NCBI GenBank assembly: GCA_015654945.1
Contig: JAATGB010000116.1
Span: 1-41,732 of the forward strand
From: Lactobacillales bacterium
GTDB taxonomy: Bacteria; Bacillota; Bacilli; Lactobacillales; Vagococcaceae
DNA: 41,732 nucleotides
Reading direction: 5' to 3'
Shown here in pieces: positions 1 to 8,739 of the stretch; within the stretch, counting starts at the first letter, position 1, and every line of letters starts with the position of its first letter. The notes under the pieces were generated by a model, which saw only the letters and a program-made list of their open reading frames with translations, did no database searches and was not told the DNA's origin. The position numbers and the translations under genes were made by a program.

Positions 1-296
1 GTTTCAGTTGTTTCAGTTAGTCCATTCGTTTCGTCTGCTTTTGTTGTTTCGGTTGTTTCGATTTCAGTTGTTTCGGTCGTTTCACTTGCGCTGATCATTT
101 TCGTTATTTCCGTTGTTCCAGCAACTCCTGTTGTGTCCGTTGTCTTAAGTGTTCCGGCCGTTTCATCTGTTCCAGTTGTTCCGCTTGTACCTGTTGTTTC
201 GTCCGCAAAATTTATAAAAATCCGGTAATTTAAGCCAGCGACAATCATTCCTATTATTAACAGCGACGTTAATAATAAGCTCTTTTTTTTTTTCAT
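1..296 (-). CDS. Partial Thr/Glu-rich exported protein (N-terminal 98 residues)
   Basis: The reading frame opens at an ATG ending at 296 and runs off the left edge of the window without a stop. Residues 1-22 look like a signal or anchor segment: MKKKK, then a hydrophobic stretch (SLLLTSLLIIGMIVAGL). From about residue 32 the chain is low complexity, built from Gly-Thr-Thr and then Glu-Thr-Thr units (ETTETTEIETTETT). I infer an exported protein whose Thr-rich region forms an extended stalk. Codons 2-5 are a run of 11 A, which could slip. A ribosome binding site (AAGGGG) lies about 9 bases before the ATG and a good promoter lies at 355-383. The family is not recognisable from this fragment; a surface adhesin or a wall-associated protein are both possible. 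Confidence 0.7.
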   Translation of the reverse strand, partial: MKKKKSLLLTSLLIIGMIVAGLNYRIFINFADETTGTSGTTGTDETAGTLKTTDTTGVAGTTEITKMISASETTETTEIETTETTKADETNGLTETTE

Positions 297-299
297 GAC

Positions 300-326
300 T
301 TATTGCCCCTTCAATTTATTTTTCAT
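300..326 (-). CDS. Possible 8-residue leader mini-ORF (MKNKLKGQ)
   Basis: It is the first ATG after the predicted transcription start (about 348). It has its own ribosome binding site (GAAGGGG, plus-strand 336-342) and ends three bases before the ATG of the Thr/Glu-rich protein. The downstream gene's ribosome binding site lies inside this mini-ORF, which suggests translational coupling. Eight codons cannot be tested by codon statistics, so this is an inference from position alone. Confidence 0.3.
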   Translation of the reverse strand: MKNKLKGQ

Positions 327-354
327 AGTTTGATACCCCTTCAGTTTGTCCCTA

Positions 355-383
355 ATTTTACCATGTTTTTTTATAACAATCAA
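355..383 (-). promoter_or_regulatory. Promoter of the Thr/Glu-rich protein gene
   Basis: On the minus strand the -35 is TTGATT (378-383) and the -10 is TAAAAT (355-360), with an exact 17-base spacer. A TGG just before the -10 makes it an extended -10 promoter. Transcription should start near 348. No other feature was seen between this promoter and the fba terminator. Confidence 0.65.
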
Positions 384-529
384 TTATAAGGAATGATAAT
401 TAAAAAAGCGAAAAGTCTTCAAAATGCACTACTTTACAAACGACAATTTAAATAACTAGCTAGTTGAGCTGAATAAATATATATTCAAAAATAGATGTTT
501 TAATAAACAAATTCACAAAAAATCTGTGC

Positions 530-560
530 AAAAAAAAAGAAGTAGGAAATCCTACCTCTT
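530..560 (-). terminator. Intrinsic terminator after fba
   Basis: A stem of about 8 base pairs (minus strand GAGGTAGG pairing with CCTACTTC, one mismatch) is followed on the minus strand by a run of T. It lies about 20 bases beyond the fba stop codon and separates fba from the next gene. Confidence 0.75.
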
Positions 561-577
561 TCACTCATTCATTTTTT

Positions 578-1447
578 TTATGCTTTGCCAGTAGAGCCGA
601 ACCATTCAATTCTTTCTTTAACTAATTCCGTGATTGCAGTAAAGCCTGGTGCTAATAATTTACGAGGGTCAAAACCTTTTCCTTGTTGGTCTTTTCCTTC
701 TTCAATATATTTACGTGTCGCTGCGGCAAATACTTCTTGACATTCTGTATTTACATTGATTTTGGATACACCTAATGAAATAGCTTTTTGAACTTGTTCC
801 ACAGGAATTCCAGAGCCACCATGTAGGACTAATGGAAGTTTTCCGCCAGTAATATCCGCAATTGCAGATAAAGTTTCAAAGCTTAAGCCAGTCCAGTTTT
901 CTGGGTAAGAGCCATGAATATTTCCAATTCCAGCTGCCAAGAAATCGATTCCTAGATCCGCAATTGTTTTGCATTCTTTAGGATCTGCTAATTCACCAGA
1001 ACCAATAATACCATCTTCTTCTCCACCAATACTGCCGACTTCACATTCTACAGAAACACCTTTAGCATGCGCTTTTGCAACAACATCTTTGGCTTTTGCT
1101 AAGTTTTCTTCAAATGGTAAATGAGAACCATCAAACATTACCGAAGTATAGCCTAATTCGATACATTTTAATGCATCTTCGTATTCACCATGATCCAAAT
1201 GTAAAGCAACTGGAACCGTGATTCCCATTGAATCAATTAAATCTTTCACAATATCTAAACACACTTGGTAGCCACCCATGTACTTAGCTGCGCCCATTGA
1301 AGTTTGGATAATAACAGGTGATTTCGCTTCTTCTGCACCTTGTAAAATTGCTTTTGTCCACTCTAAGTTGTTTGTGTTAAAAGCGCCCACACCATATTTT
1401 CCTTCACGTGCTTTGTTTAACATTTCTGTTGCTGATACTAATGGCAT
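578..1447 (-). CDS. fba: Class II fructose-1,6-bisphosphate aldolase
   Basis: This cytoplasmic zinc enzyme reversibly splits fructose-1,6-bisphosphate into dihydroxyacetone phosphate and glyceraldehyde-3-phosphate. The product is 289 residues, close to Bacillus FbaA. Class II signatures are visible: ALHLDHG with the zinc-binding His and catalytic Asp near residue 80, MFDGSH, GNIHGSYP and LHGGSGIP. The start chosen is MPLVSATEML at 1447 because AGGAGG (1457-1462) lies 9 bases upstream; the longer open frame to 1507 has no such site. A terminator follows at 530-560. In Bacillus fba lies just downstream of pyrG; here a maltose gene cluster separates the two. The 247 bases between fba and dexB hold no clear element beyond a direct repeat of CTTTATAAAA around 1611-1634. 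Confidence 0.95.
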   Translation of the reverse strand: MPLVSATEMLNKAREGKYGVGAFNTNNLEWTKAILQGAEEAKSPVIIQTSMGAAKYMGGYQVCLDIVKDLIDSMGITVPVALHLDHGEYEDALKCIELGYTSVMFDGSHLPFEENLAKAKDVVAKAHAKGVSVECEVGSIGGEEDGIIGSGELADPKECKTIADLGIDFLAAGIGNIHGSYPENWTGLSFETLSAIADITGGKLPLVLHGGSGIPVEQVQKAISLGVSKINVNTECQEVFAAATRKYIEEGKDQQGKGFDPRKLLAPGFTAITELVKERIEWFGSTGKA

Positions 1448-1694
1448 AATAAAATTCCTCCTATTGGAAATCTTTTTTGTTAAGTTATCCTTAACTAACA
1501 TCCTCATTCTACCAAATTTTCATGTAAATTTCCACTAAAATCACGGAAAACCAAAATCCCTTTTCTTGCTTACCACGTTATTCAGTAAAATCCATCTCAA
1601 TGCGCGAACCCTTTATAAAAAAAACTTTATAAAATGGCGGAACATCCCTTCGTTATCGCCAAGTTTGTCGGTTCAAATTTATCTTGTTGTTTCG

Positions 1695-3326
1695 TCATGC
1701 CAAGCGAAACACAATTGCCTCATAGGCTCGTAGCCGGAGCTTTTCTAAATGTAAGGATGAATCTTCATAGTTACTTAAAAGAATGGCTTGGGCTTGCCGC
1801 TCTGGATCACGATAAATCGTTTCTTTTTGATAAAAATTTGCAACAACCAGCCACATCTCGCCTTGATAGCTTCGTTCATAAACATATAAAGCGGGATCTT
1901 CAGGCAAAATTTCTCGGTAGGTTCCCCAAACAACTAAGGGCTGCGTTTTTCGCAAATGAATTAGTTGTTGATAGTGATAGAAAAGTGATTTCGGATTGGC
2001 GAGCGCAGTGGCAACATTCAGCTTTAAAAAGTCCGGATGCAAAGGTAACCAAGGCTTTCCTGTTGTAAAACCACCTTGATTCGTTGCATCCCACGGAAGC
2101 GGTCGTCTGGCATTATCCCGTCCTTTTTGATTGATAGAAGTGATAATTTCTTGAATAGTGTACCCTTTTTGCAATCGTTCTTGATACATATTGAAAGTTT
2201 CAATATCGTCGGCCTCTTCAATTGATCGAATGGGCGTATTGATCAGACCGATTTCTTCTCCTTGATAAATATAAGGAGTACCTTTTAAAAGATGTAAAAT
2301 GGTTGCCAGCATTTTACCACTGCGTTCTCTATACATTTCTGAATCATTTCCCCAACGAGAAATAATTCGCGGAAGATCATGATTGTTCCAAAATAAGCTA
2401 TTCCAGCCTTCATTACCTAAAGAATTTTGCCACTTACTAAAAACAGCTTTTAATTTTAGAAAATCCAAGGCTTGGACATCCCATTTTTCTCGACCAGGAA
2501 TCTCGTCTAATCCGATGTGCTCAAATTGAAATACCATCGAAAGTTCATTGCGCTTCGGATCTGAATATAATTTAGCAATTTCCGGTGTGGCTCCCCACGT
2601 TTCCCCGACTGTCAGTACATCATAGTGACCGAACGTTTCCTGATTCATCTTTTGTAAATATGCGTGTAAGTTAGGGCCATTTCCAGTAATTTTTTGATCA
2701 GGTACTTTTCCAATTAAGTCAATCACATCCATTCGAAAGCCCCCGATACCTTTTTCTAGCCAAAAATTCATCATTTGCCAAATCTCCTGTTGAACAAGCG
2801 GGTTACTCCAGTTTAAATCTGGTTGTCGTTGGCTAAAAAGATGGAGATAGTATTGATTAGTCACTGGATCTAGTTGCCACGCAGAACCACCAAATGTCGA
2901 AAGCAAATCATTGGGCGCTTGCCCGTCAACTGGATCTCGCCAAATGTAATAGTCGCGGTATGGATTCTCTTGGCTTTTCCTTGCTTCCACAAACCATTGA
3001 TGCTCATCAGAAGTATGATTTACAACTAAATCCATTATGATGCGGATCTTTCTTTTTTTAGCTGCTGTAATTAACGCGTCCATCTCCGCCATTGTCCCAA
3101 ATTCGGTCATGATACTTTGATAATCGCTGATGTCATAGCCATTATCATCATTGGGTGACTGATAAACTGGGCTCAGCCAAATCGCATCAATCCCCAATTT
3201 TTCTAAATAATCCAAACGCTGGATAATTCCTTGTAAGTCCCCTATCCCATCTCCATTACTATCTTGAAAACTACGTGGATAGATTTGATAGACGACCGAT
3301 TGCTGCCACCATTTTTTTTGAACCAT
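1695..3326 (-). CDS. dexB: Glucan alpha-1,6-glucosidase (GH13_31, DexB type)
   Basis: This predicted cytoplasmic GH13 exo-glucosidase removes glucose from the non-reducing end of short alpha-glucans. The 543-residue product starts with WWQQSVVYQIYPRSFQDSNG and has the nucleophile D200 in GFRMDVID, the acid/base Glu in TVGETWGATPEIA and the third acid in NNHDLPR. The residue after the nucleophile is Val, which in this subfamily favours alpha-1,6 linkages; the GETWGATPEIA block also matches streptococcal DexB. The start at 3326 follows a GAAAGGG site; a longer TTG-started version has only 2 bases between site and start. It is the last gene of the malX operon, 38 bases after malP. It probably lets isomaltose-type branches be used along with maltodextrins. 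No convincing terminator was seen after it. Confidence 0.88.
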   Translation of the reverse strand: MVQKKWWQQSVVYQIYPRSFQDSNGDGIGDLQGIIQRLDYLEKLGIDAIWLSPVYQSPNDDNGYDISDYQSIMTEFGTMAEMDALITAAKKRKIRIIMDLVVNHTSDEHQWFVEARKSQENPYRDYYIWRDPVDGQAPNDLLSTFGGSAWQLDPVTNQYYLHLFSQRQPDLNWSNPLVQQEIWQMMNFWLEKGIGGFRMDVIDLIGKVPDQKITGNGPNLHAYLQKMNQETFGHYDVLTVGETWGATPEIAKLYSDPKRNELSMVFQFEHIGLDEIPGREKWDVQALDFLKLKAVFSKWQNSLGNEGWNSLFWNNHDLPRIISRWGNDSEMYRERSGKMLATILHLLKGTPYIYQGEEIGLINTPIRSIEEADDIETFNMYQERLQKGYTIQEIITSINQKGRDNARRPLPWDATNQGGFTTGKPWLPLHPDFLKLNVATALANPKSLFYHYQQLIHLRKTQPLVVWGTYREILPEDPALYVYERSYQGEMWLVVANFYQKETIYRDPERQAQAILLSNYEDSSLHLEKLRLRAYEAIVFRLA

Positions 3327-3364
3327 TTTATTTTCCCTTTCTACAGTAACCAATTTCCTTTGCT

Positions 3365-5647
3365 CTATTTCTTTTGCAAAATTTGTTGTTGAATTTTGGT
3401 TTCTAATTTTTTTTCTTTCCCATATAATTGAATCGTTAACGGTTGCCCTGCTAGCAATTCGATAGTGACTTCTGTTTCACTAACTGTAATCTGAATCAAT
3501 CGTTCACGATACGTAATTTTAAAACTGTATCCTTGCCAATTTTGCGGGCAAAATGGTGCAAAACTCACGTGTGAATCGAAGGTTCTCATTCCAGCAAACC
3601 CTTGGGCAATCGCTAACCAACTACCGCTCATTGATGTAATATGCAGGCCATCTTCGGTATCATTATTATAATTATCCAAATCCAATCGAGCCGTTCGACT
3701 ATACAGCTCAACGGCTTTTTCTTCCAATCCCAATTCTGCCGCTAAAATCGCATGCACGCAGGGCGACAAAGAAGATTCATGGACGGTCAACGGTTCATAA
3801 AAATCAAAGTTCCGCTGCTTTTCTTCTTTGGTAAATCGATTGCTAAAGTAGTAGATTCCTTGTAAAACATCCGCCTGTTTAATAAAACAGGAACGCAAGA
3901 TTTTATCCCACGACCAGTGTTGATTCAACGGCCGTTCTGTCGTTGCTAACGTAGTGGCTGCACGCAAGTCTTTGTCTAAAAATGTATCGTGTTGGACAAA
4001 AATACCCAATTCATGATCCTCTGGTAAATACATCTTGGCAATAATTTCTTGCCAATTAGCTTGTTCCGCTGAGTTTACCGCCAGTTTTTCTTTTTGTTCA
4101 GGTGCCACTTGCGCAAGTGTTTCCAAGGTATATTCCAAAACCCAACGAGCAATATAATTCGTGTACCAGTTATTGTTACTATTATTTTCGTATTCATTTG
4201 GACCCGTAACTCCATGAATCATATAGACCTGTTTGTGCTTAGAATAGTGCACCCGATCCGCCCAAAAGCGTGCAATCGCAACTAACACTTCACTTCCTTC
4301 ATTTAAACGATAGGTTTCATCCCCGGTGTAATTTGTATAATTATAAATTGCATAAGCGATCGAACCATTACGATGAATTTCTTCAAAGGTAATTTCCCAT
4401 TCATTGTGGCATTCAATCCCAGTAAAAGTAACCATGGGATAAAGCGCGCCCTTTAGTCCTTGTTGCTGCGCATTGTGAAAAGCTCCTGATAATTGCTGGT
4501 AGCGATACTTTAATAATTGCTTCGTCACCTCTTGTCCTGCAACTGAAAGATACATCGGAATGATGTACGCTTCGGTATCCCAATAGGTAGCGCCACCATA
4601 TTTTTCACCCGTGAAGCCCTTTGGACCGATATTTAACCGCGTATCCTCACCATAATAGGTGGAAAATAGCTGAAAAATATTATATCGAATTCCTTGTTGC
4701 GCTTCGTTATCGCCAATAATCGTAACATCCGCTTGATGCCAACGCTTGGCCCAAGCAGCCGTTTGTTGCTCAAAATGCAGCTGCCATCCCTGCTGCTTTG
4801 CTGCTATGACTAATTGTTCCGCTTTCGCTGCTTGTTCTCGTGTCGCGACGTCGCGGCTTGTGACGACCGCTACATATTTTACTAGTGTTGCCTTGTCGCC
4901 TTGGTTTAAAAGAAAGCGCAGTTCTTCTTCTACTAGCAGATGATTCTCTGTTTTCAAACTCTCTTGCACACGATTGGCTTGGTTGGCCATCATCGTTGTG
5001 ACTGTAAATTGCTCAATTTCAAAATCATTAGGGATGGTTTCGACAGTCAGTCCGCTACATTCTCCAAGGATACGTGCTTTCTCTGTCCAAAATACTTCTT
5101 CATAATTACTATCTTCATTTGTCACATTCCCCTCAATTTTGGGAACCATTTGAACATCTGCATTTCCGCGCAAAACTTCTGCTTCTACTTTAATAAAAGC
5201 GAGTTCTTTTTTTACAATACTGACAAATCGCTGAAACCGAAATTTCACCTCTGCCTTTTCGCTGCATGCCGTAAATTCTCTGGTCAACACGCCATTACGC
5301 ATATCCAATTCCACATAGAAATCTTTGATCGCTTGTTGGGACAAATCGACTGCTTTTCCGTCAATGTATAAATCAATCCCGATAAAATTCGTGGCATTAA
5401 TTACTTTACCAAAATATTCAGGGTACCCGTTCTTCCACCAGCCTACTCTCGTTTTATCAGGATACCAAACACCTGCAAGGTAAGTTCCTTGGTGCTGATC
5501 CCCCGAATATTTTTCTTCAAAATTGCCGCGCATTCCCATATAACCATTGCCAATTGAAGTCAAGCTTTCCTGTAATCGACGATCTTCATGCATTAATTGA
5601 TGTGTTGTAATTTTCCATGGATCAATTTCAAACAGCCTTTTTGTCAT
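3365..5647 (-). CDS. malP: Maltose phosphorylase (GH65)
   Basis: The enzyme splits maltose with inorganic phosphate to D-glucose and beta-D-glucose-1-phosphate. The 760-residue product has the GH65 layout: an N-terminal beta-sandwich (about 1-270), an alpha/alpha barrel and a small C-terminal beta-domain. The catalytic acid is E485 in [10 protein letters not shown], at nearly the same position as in the Lactobacillus enzyme. [15 protein letters not shown] is also typical of maltose phosphorylases. The ATG has AGGAGG 8 bases upstream and overlaps the end of malA by 20 bases, which implies coupled translation. Its product needs beta-phosphoglucomutase, encoded at 15818-16483. A close relative in Enterococcus faecalis, MapP, acts on maltose-6'-phosphate, but the ABC importer here delivers unphosphorylated sugar, so plain maltose is the more likely substrate. 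Confidence 0.92.
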   Translation of the reverse strand: MTKRLFEIDPWKITTHQLMHEDRRLQESLTSIGNGYMGMRGNFEEKYSGDQHQGTYLAGVWYPDKTRVGWWKNGYPEYFGKVINATNFIGIDLYIDGKAVDLSQQAIKDFYVELDMRNGVLTREFTACSEKAEVKFRFQRFVSIVKKELAFIKVEAEVLRGNADVQMVPKIEGNVTNEDSNYEEVFWTEKARILGECSGLTVETIPNDFEIEQFTVTTMMANQANRVQESLKTENHLLVEEELRFLLNQGDKATLVKYVAVVTSRDVATREQAAKAEQLVIAAKQQGWQLHFEQQTAAWAKRWHQADVTIIGDNEAQQGIRYNIFQLFSTYYGEDTRLNIGPKGFTGEKYGGATYWDTEAYIIPMYLSVAGQEVTKQLLKYRYQQLSGAFHNAQQQGLKGALYPMVTFTGIECHNEWEITFEEIHRNGSIAYAIYNYTNYTGDETYRLNEGSEVLVAIARFWADRVHYSKHKQVYMIHGVTGPNEYENNSNNNWYTNYIARWVLEYTLETLAQVAPEQKEKLAVNSAEQANWQEIIAKMYLPEDHELGIFVQHDTFLDKDLRAATTLATTERPLNQHWSWDKILRSCFIKQADVLQGIYYFSNRFTKEEKQRNFDFYEPLTVHESSLSPCVHAILAAELGLEEKAVELYSRTARLDLDNYNNDTEDGLHITSMSGSWLAIAQGFAGMRTFDSHVSFAPFCPQNWQGYSFKITYRERLIQITVSETEVTIELLAGQPLTIQLYGKEKKLETKIQQQILQKK

Positions 5648-6485
5648 CCTTTATTCCTCCTACTTGCACGACTCGTTTTAGCTGAGCGTCTTCTCTAAAT
5701 CTTGTGACCAAAAAAGTTGCAATTAGCATTAGCACCATCCCAGCAGATTGAAGCGTAAGGATTATCGTGCTATCTTGGGTAAACCAGCCTGTCATAAAGC
5801 CAAGTAGCGTACCCATTCCGAAAGCATTTACGATCAGGTTTAACGCCTCTTTAAAGGTTCCAATCGACGAAAACTGGCTTTTCCGAGCAAACCAAAGCAA
5901 ACCCGCGCTTACAAAAGCGACCATTAAATTGCTAATAAAAATCACTACACCGATCATCAAGATCAATGTGAACACAACAAAAGGTCGGTTTTGGATCAAC
6001 CACTGCTCTTGCAGCATTTTTTTAAGTTTTTCAGGCGAAGTTGCTTCGCGCATTTGAAAATTTTTTGTGTAATTGACGGTAAAAGCATAGCCATTTTCAT
6101 CCTTTAAAATAAAATTTCTCTGATTAAAAATTAATTGGTTTTTCCTTGCATTAGAAGTCGCAAGATTACGTCCGACTAAATGTTGCGCATCAGCCAAATA
6201 GATTTGACTTTTAGTGGTGGTTAATTGGCCGTTCTTTAGTTGATTCTCCTGAATTCGGCTGACCAATTCTTCATTGACAATCGCAAAGGTATGCGGCATC
6301 AGCTTCACAACATTCACGCCCTGCGATTGTTGTAAATTTAAAGAAATCGGAATCAATAAAATGCCATTCAATAAAATAAATGTCACCAGTAATTGAAATA
6401 AATTTAAGGATTTCCGGCCTCGAAACACGCTTTTAGGCGTCCAAATATTCATAAAATAATTTAATGGATATGGTAATTTTTTCAT
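5628..6485 (-). CDS. malA: DUF1189 membrane protein, maltodextrin utilisation MalA
   Basis: A 285-residue membrane protein of the DUF1189 family, commonly found in streptococcal and enterococcal maltodextrin operons and called MalA; its biochemical role is not established. There is one hydrophobic helix near residues 30-48 ([18 protein letters not shown]) and a soluble loop of about 120 residues. Three or four further membrane helices follow from about residue 170. The soluble part may face outside. The gene lies 26 bases after malD and overlaps malP by 20 bases, so it is co-expressed with the transporter. A link to sugar uptake or sensing is an inference from context only. Confidence 0.8.
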   Translation of the reverse strand: MKKLPYPLNYFMNIWTPKSVFRGRKSLNLFQLLVTFILLNGILLIPISLNLQQSQGVNVVKLMPHTFAIVNEELVSRIQENQLKNGQLTTTKSQIYLADAQHLVGRNLATSNARKNQLIFNQRNFILKDENGYAFTVNYTKNFQMREATSPEKLKKMLQEQWLIQNRPFVVFTLILMIGVVIFISNLMVAFVSAGLLWFARKSQFSSIGTFKEALNLIVNAFGMGTLLGFMTGWFTQDSTIILTLQSAGMVLMLIATFLVTRFREDAQLKRVVQVGGIKDDKKAV

Positions 6486-6511
6486 TTCTTTCCATCCAAT
6501 CTAGCTGCATT

Positions 6512-7360
6512 TTAGCCTTTGGTTCCACCCGCAATTAAGCCAGAAACAAAATGCTTTTGTAAGAAGAAAAACAAAATTGAAATCGGCAAAGCAATTAAAA
6601 TCGCACCGGCTGAAAAAAGAACGACTTTTTGATTTTGCTCATCACTAATGAAGGTTTGTAACCCAACTGCAACCGTATATTTTTCTTCACTTCGTAATAA
6701 AAATTTAGCAAGCATATAGTCCCCAAACGGTCCCATAAATGCCCAAAGTGATTGCACGGCAATCATGGGGCGTACCAGCGGTAAAATAATCTGGGCAAAA
6801 ATTCGGAAATGACCGGCACCATCTAATTTGGCTGACTCATCTAAATCAATCGGTACAGTATCAAAATACCCTTTCATCAACCACGTGTTCATCGGAATTC
6901 CGCCACCAATATAAATAAGTGTTAAGAACCAAAACTGGTCTAACGCATTTAGTAAAAGTGCCATCACATAAAAAGCGGTCAAGGCTGCCATTGTCGGTAC
7001 CATCTGCACAATTAAAAATAGTTTCAAGCTGCTCTTACGACCGGCAAAACGATAGCGGCTATAGGTATATCCAGCAAGCGTAATAATGGTAACTTGAACA
7101 ATCATCGTAAAAATTGCAATGATCAATGTGTTTTTATACCAGGTGCCATAGAGTGTTTCCTGAAACAAGCGTTGAAAATTCAAGAAGGTCCAATCATTGT
7201 GAAGACTCAGTGTAAAAGCAGTCACATTTCCCTTTTTAAAGGCAGAGCTAACCGTAATTAAGATCGGATAAACTACAATAATCGATAAAAGAATCATGTA
7301 GACATATGTCAAAAAATGACTAATTCGGCGCGTATTTTTTTGTGTTTTTATTTTATTCAT
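6512..7360 (-). CDS. malD: Maltodextrin ABC transporter permease (MalG type)
   Basis: One of the two membrane subunits of a carbohydrate (CUT1) importer. The 282-residue product has about six hydrophobic helices. The permease signature loop that docks the ATPase is clear: [21 protein letters not shown] near residue 180. The C-terminus ends with [12 protein letters not shown], usual for MalG-like subunits. It follows malC by 3 bases, with the start ATG within GGATGAA, so translation is likely coupled. The partners are MalC and the binding protein MalX. The ATPase must come from elsewhere, as none is encoded in the window. Confidence 0.92.
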   Translation of the reverse strand: MNKIKTQKNTRRISHFLTYVYMILLSIIVVYPILITVSSAFKKGNVTAFTLSLHNDWTFLNFQRLFQETLYGTWYKNTLIIAIFTMIVQVTIITLAGYTYSRYRFAGRKSSLKLFLIVQMVPTMAALTAFYVMALLLNALDQFWFLTLIYIGGGIPMNTWLMKGYFDTVPIDLDESAKLDGAGHFRIFAQIILPLVRPMIAVQSLWAFMGPFGDYMLAKFLLRSEEKYTVAVGLQTFISDEQNQKVVLFSAGAILIALPISILFFFLQKHFVSGLIAGGTKG

Positions 7361-7363
7361 CCT

Positions 7364-8656
7364 TTAGTCCTCCAAGCTGAAAGCTTTCGTTTGTTTAAAA
7401 ACAAGTAATGAGACGCCAATCACAATTGCGGAAATTAACAACGTAACCGCTGCGGCAACTGAATATTGAGGTGAATTTCCGGTTGTTAATTTATAGATCC
7501 ACGAAATTAAAATATCCGTTGATCCAGCACCGCCACCTACGCTTCCTGGTCCACCATTATTAAAAAGATAAATCATCGAAAAATTGTTAAAATTCCCTGT
7601 ATATTGTGTCACAAAAATCGGAGCTGCTACTAATAAAATCATGGGTAACGTAATTTGTCTAAACCGTTGCAACGCATTCGCACCATCAATTTTAGCGGCT
7701 TCATATAGCTCTCCAGGAATAGATTGCAGAATCCCTGTGACCATTACATAGATATAAGGAAACCCGAGCCAGCCTTGAATTAAAATAATCGCTGTTTTCG
7801 TCCAAAACGGATCGGTTTTCCATGCAATTGAAGGAATATCGAAAAAAGGAATATGATTCAAAAAAGGAATGACTTGCGTGTTAATCGCGCCAGCACTATC
7901 ATTAAAAATATTAGAAAAACTCATAATGGTGATAAAAGCAGGCACTGCCCATGGTAGGAGGAAAATAACCCCAAAAACACGCTTACCTTTAATAAAGCTC
8001 TGATTGGCGATCATCGCAGTCATAATACCAAGACAAATTTGCAAAGTTGAAGCACAGATTGTCCAAATCAAGGTCCACCAAAATACAGAAGAAAAGGTTG
8101 CCCGATAGGAACTAAGGAAAAAAATACTAAAAAAGTTCTTGAAACCGACCCAATCAATTAATTGTGCGGGTGGAATATGATAAAAATCATAATTTGTAAA
8201 GGCCATAAAAACAGTGACTAACACGGGAAACACAATGATAAAAATCATTAAAATATACGCTGGAAATGTAAGCAAATAGGGGAATCCTTGATCAAATAGA
8301 TTTGCTAAAATTGCTTTCGTCGTTGTATGGACTGTTTTCCCTTGATTCCAGTCCTCCGCGACTTGCTTCGCATCTTTTAGATTAATGAAATAAAAGCCGA
8401 TAAAAATCATAGTCACCAATAATTGCAGCGTTCCTTGAATCATTAAAAACATCGAATGATCTTCCATAGGCACAGTGCCTAACGTAATGAACCCGCCTAA
8501 CGCTGATCCGCCAAATAAAAGCAGCTCGCAAACAAACGCGAGTGTAAGAATTAAAAATAGCATTCCTTTAAATTTTTGTTGATTATAAAATTGACCTAAG
8601 CCTGGAATCAACGAGTAGAGCATTGCTTTGTTGCTATTCTTTTTAGTTTCCTTCAT
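7364..8656 (-). CDS. malC: Maltodextrin ABC transporter permease (MalF type)
   Basis: The second membrane subunit of the CUT1 importer, 430 residues. An N-terminal part of about 110 residues with three predicted helices (including MLFLILTLAFVCELLLFG) precedes the conserved permease core, as in streptococcal MalC. The ATPase-docking loop is ELYEAAKIDGANALQRFRQI near residue 335. The last helix and tail (VSLLVFKQTKAFSLED) are typical. The ATG has a strong AGGAGGAG site. A terminator-like hairpin lies between malX and this gene, so permease expression is probably lower than that of the binding protein. Confidence 0.93.
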   Translation of the reverse strand: MKETKKNSNKAMLYSLIPGLGQFYNQQKFKGMLFLILTLAFVCELLLFGGSALGGFITLGTVPMEDHSMFLMIQGTLQLLVTMIFIGFYFINLKDAKQVAEDWNQGKTVHTTTKAILANLFDQGFPYLLTFPAYILMIFIIVFPVLVTVFMAFTNYDFYHIPPAQLIDWVGFKNFFSIFFLSSYRATFSSVFWWTLIWTICASTLQICLGIMTAMIANQSFIKGKRVFGVIFLLPWAVPAFITIMSFSNIFNDSAGAINTQVIPFLNHIPFFDIPSIAWKTDPFWTKTAIILIQGWLGFPYIYVMVTGILQSIPGELYEAAKIDGANALQRFRQITLPMILLVAAPIFVTQYTGNFNNFSMIYLFNNGGPGSVGGGAGSTDILISWIYKLTTGNSPQYSVAAAVTLLISAIVIGVSLLVFKQTKAFSLED

Positions 8657-8678
8657 GGGTACAACTCCTCCTCTGATC

Positions 8679-8716
8679 TAAAAAAGATTCGGTAGAGCAA
8701 GAATACCTCTACCGAA
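8679..8716 (-). terminator. Hairpin with T-run between malX and malC
   Basis: A perfect 10-base-pair stem (8688-8697 with 8707-8716, nine-base loop) is followed on the minus strand by TCTTTTTT. It lies between the malX stop and the malC ribosome binding site. It looks like a partial terminator or a 3'-end stabiliser that gives more malX than malC-malD message. Confidence 0.75.
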
Positions 8717-8739
8717 ACTCTCACCGCCTTTACGGAAGA

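Noticed and set aside
1-290. CRISPR-like or satellite repeat in the GTTTC-rich first 290 bases
   Set aside because: The periodic GTTTCAGTT/GTTTCGGTT pattern has no constant repeat and spacer lengths and reads as Glu-Thr-Thr codons on the minus strand after a signal sequence.
1605-1640. Terminator after dexB at the repeated CTTTATAAAA
   Set aside because: The two copies are direct rather than inverted repeats and do not form a GC stem; they are probably just AT-rich spacer.
1634-2068. A 144-codon plus-strand open frame starting before the end of dexB
   Set aside because: Most of it is antisense to dexB, no ribosome binding site precedes it and no known family pattern is visible.
4940-5371. 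A 143-codon plus-strand open frame inside malP
   Set aside because: It mirrors the coding pattern of malP on the other strand, is rich in Cys, Phe and His without any motif, and lacks translation signals.
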